Below, piece by piece: positions 61,811 through 64,000 of a stretch of 64,000 nucleotides of DNA (the first letter of the stretch is position 1; every line of letters starts with the position of its first letter). Position numbers and translations under genes: made by a program. Source of the stretch: Gordionus sp. m RMFG-2023 (Eukaryota > Nematomorpha > Gordioida > Chordodea > Parachordodidae); the NCBI RefSeq assembly GCF_954871325.1, contig NC_088779.1, forward strand, positions 21,702,846-21,766,845, given 5' to 3'. The notes under the pieces were generated by a model, which had not been told where the DNA came from, did no database searches, and saw only the letters and a list, made by a program, of their open reading frames with translations.

Positions 61811-64000
61811 TACTCAATAACTGAATAGTTTTTAAGGTAATTCTATGGCACCACGAATGAATGTACGAATGAATGAATAAATGTAAACGGTATTCTATGT
61901 ATCGGCAAAAACAGGAGTGGATGGATATTCTTCCCAAGTTTTGTACGATAATTTTACTTTACTCTAAGGATATAGTCACGAGTAATTTCATTATGAAGGA
62001 TTGCTTGCGATTATGGCCTATTCACCAAACTAACCCCTATGTGTTTATGCCTTCAGGACCTGACCTTTTTAATTATTCTTTACTTTTCTTATAACATTTT
62101 CGATGGATTATTCTTTATTCCTGGGAAAAATAATGATAAATAACCAATTCCAAGGAGGATTAAACGTATCTAATAATTTTCCAGTAAAATTTGATACAAA
62201 TAATTAATTTTATAAAATATTTATCAGAAATAGGTCTACCAAGAAAAAATTACCACGGGCCGTTTTTTAGGATATAAATATTTTTAATAATGATAATTTA
62301 AATGAATCATTTAAATATTATGTGTAAGTATATATATGGTATAATATTATATAAATTATTTGTTGTGATATTTTTTTTACCAAATAAATAATTACTTGAA
62401 TTTAAACGCCTGCTATTTTTGTTCATGCTATTAGTTTTTGTCTCTGTTGATGAATTATAGGAGCTGGGAAACAAAAGCAATTCATTTCCAATAAAATGTG
62501 ATTTCGATATTTTGAGATAAACAATTTTTGTTAATTAAAAATCAACTACAGACCAAATTGAGGCTCTTCTAGATTTTAAAAATGCTAGCCTGATGTAGAA
62601 GGCAACATCTTGTGCAGGCTTTTTACTTTTTTTTAAGTTCGTATTTTTTAAGCATTAGAAATAATCTTTTGAATATTTATCATTCAATAATAATCGATTG
62701 AAAAATAAATTAGAAGAGTTATTAGACTGTCCATCCAAAAGTTAAAGTTACAAACTTTATATAATCAAAATAAATAATTAGGCAATTTTGTAAAGACATA
62801 AAAAATTTCCATAATTTGTTTAAGATTTAAACTTTTCAATTTTTTTTTTAAATAAATGAAAACCACAAAAATTTAACATTTAAATACAAACGGCACTTTA
62901 TGTTAAATGTAGCCTATAAGTTTATAAATACCTTTTAAAATGTGCCGATCCCAAGTTCTTACGTATTTATGGATGACTGGGAAAGATGATTATTTTAGCA
63001 GTAAATAAACTAATAAATGTCTTTTATCACATAAGGTTTGGAAAACCACACATAATACTCTCACCTTTTGATGGTGTAAAATAGGAAGAATATAAAAATT
63101 ACTACCTCATTTTTATTTGTATGCATAATATTTTGTAATTTCTTCTATAAATAATAGTATTCAAAAAAAATAGTGATGTTTCTTTCTGTAAATATTTGGA
63201 GAATATAAAAATTGAAATTTTATTAATTTTTATCAGACCTGCTTATTTAAAAATTGCACGGCCTGGCTCGTGTTTGTAAAAAAAATTTCGGACATGATTA
63301 TTTAACAGATTTTATTTTTCTACCTAGTCCATATTATACAAAAACAAAATTTTCGGCCCAGTTTGAATGTATACAAACAATTTTTTACATATATAAATTT
63401 GGCATTTTATGGTTCGCTTTTCATCCAATAGGAAATAAATTTTCATAACTTATAAAATTATCCATATTTTAAAAAGAAGATTATTTTTTATTTAATACCA
63501 ATGAAAAAGTACATGTTCATTTTTGGTGAAATGCATTTTATTTTGTAATGTATTTTTGTATTATATAATACCACAATACAATTTAAAAAATATTACATTT
63601 CTATTTTAAAAATTTTATTTAGGCGAATTATCATAAAATCTTCTAAAATTTCGTCATTAAAACTTGCACATAGGTCCAACAATATAAATTTTAATGATGA
63701 GAATGATGGTTCAACGCTAACTTACTAATTTATTAAGTTAATATAATATATGTAATGTGAACTTTTTTTGGTGTAGAACAATTTTCGCCAACATATATAA
63801 TTCTGGATAAATTAAACTACTAGAAGTCTAAAATATTTCCTTATTGATTTTGTGAAAAAATTTCTAATAATGAGCTAATTTGAATCTGTTCACTTTGATG
63901 CTGTATTAACTTAATTTTTTTTTGCTAATAGCAATTTTTCAAAATCATTTGTAGCTAAAATTAATGTTGAGGTATTCAATAATTTAATGATTTATTTTTT
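61811..64000. other. Intergenic, no gene seen
   Basis: A+T-rich DNA to the end of the window. Open frames at 61873-62094 and 63254-63448 have no family resemblance. The latter includes GCACGGCCTGGCTCG and TTCGGCCCAG blocks like the GC-rich ends of short elements elsewhere, so it may be a degraded element. Confidence 0.4.

Overview
The window is eukaryotic nuclear DNA from an animal. It is strongly A+T-rich by eye, its genes are split by GT-AG introns, and it carries a metazoan SRSF1 orthologue, the 3' end of a KDM1A (LSD1) gene, an RTE-type LINE and many cut-and-paste transposons. I cannot name the species; an invertebrate with a repeat-rich, A+T-rich genome is the safest reading. Most of the sequence is intron, intergenic DNA or transposon remains.

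Layout. 1-2.4 kb holds hAT transposon relics. 2.68-4.03 kb holds the last four exons of KDM1A on the + strand; its upstream exons were not found here. 5.50-12.37 kb (- strand) is a complete eight-exon flavin amine oxidase gene with a signal peptide (gene A). 12.78-13.47 kb is a G-rich minisatellite upstream of gene A. 14.0-16.3 kb is an old hAT transposon with a second hAT-type element inserted in it. 16.7-20.9 kb has no recognisable gene. 21.33-30.59 kb (- strand) is a paralogue of gene A with the same eight-exon plan (gene B); its introns carry a tRNA-like unit and inverted-repeat elements. 31.0-31.9 kb has two short terminal-inverted-repeat elements. 33.8-36.9 kb is an RTE-type LINE with a tRNA-like 5' head, bounded by a 17-bp target duplication. 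41.7-43.4 kb is a Merlin-type (ISXO2-like) DNA transposon. 45.5-50.05 kb is a 4.6-kb palindromic element with hAT-like ends, built from about 29 copies of a ~119-bp repeat in two opposed arms. 50.35-52.8 kb is a hAT transposon with a decayed transposase. 54.39-60.49 kb (+ strand) is a complete four-exon SRSF1 gene of 247 aa, with transposons in two introns. 60.5-64 kb has one more short element and no gene I can support.

How the genes relate. KDM1A and genes A and B all belong to the flavin amine oxidase superfamily. KDM1A acts in the nucleus on histone lysine methylation. A and B have N-terminal signal peptides, so they are inferred to be secreted or lumenal polyamine-oxidase-like enzymes. 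A and B are tandem duplicates of each other (same strand, same intron positions and phases). Their introns do not coincide with those of KDM1A, so they are not recent copies of it. SRSF1 is an unrelated splicing factor.

The transposon landscape is dominated by elements that leave 8-bp target duplications. Six hAT-like elements and the Merlin element have perfect 8-bp duplications, and three more hAT-like copies have imperfect ones. Coordinates were worked out by hand and splice sites by reading-frame continuity; nothing was checked against a database.
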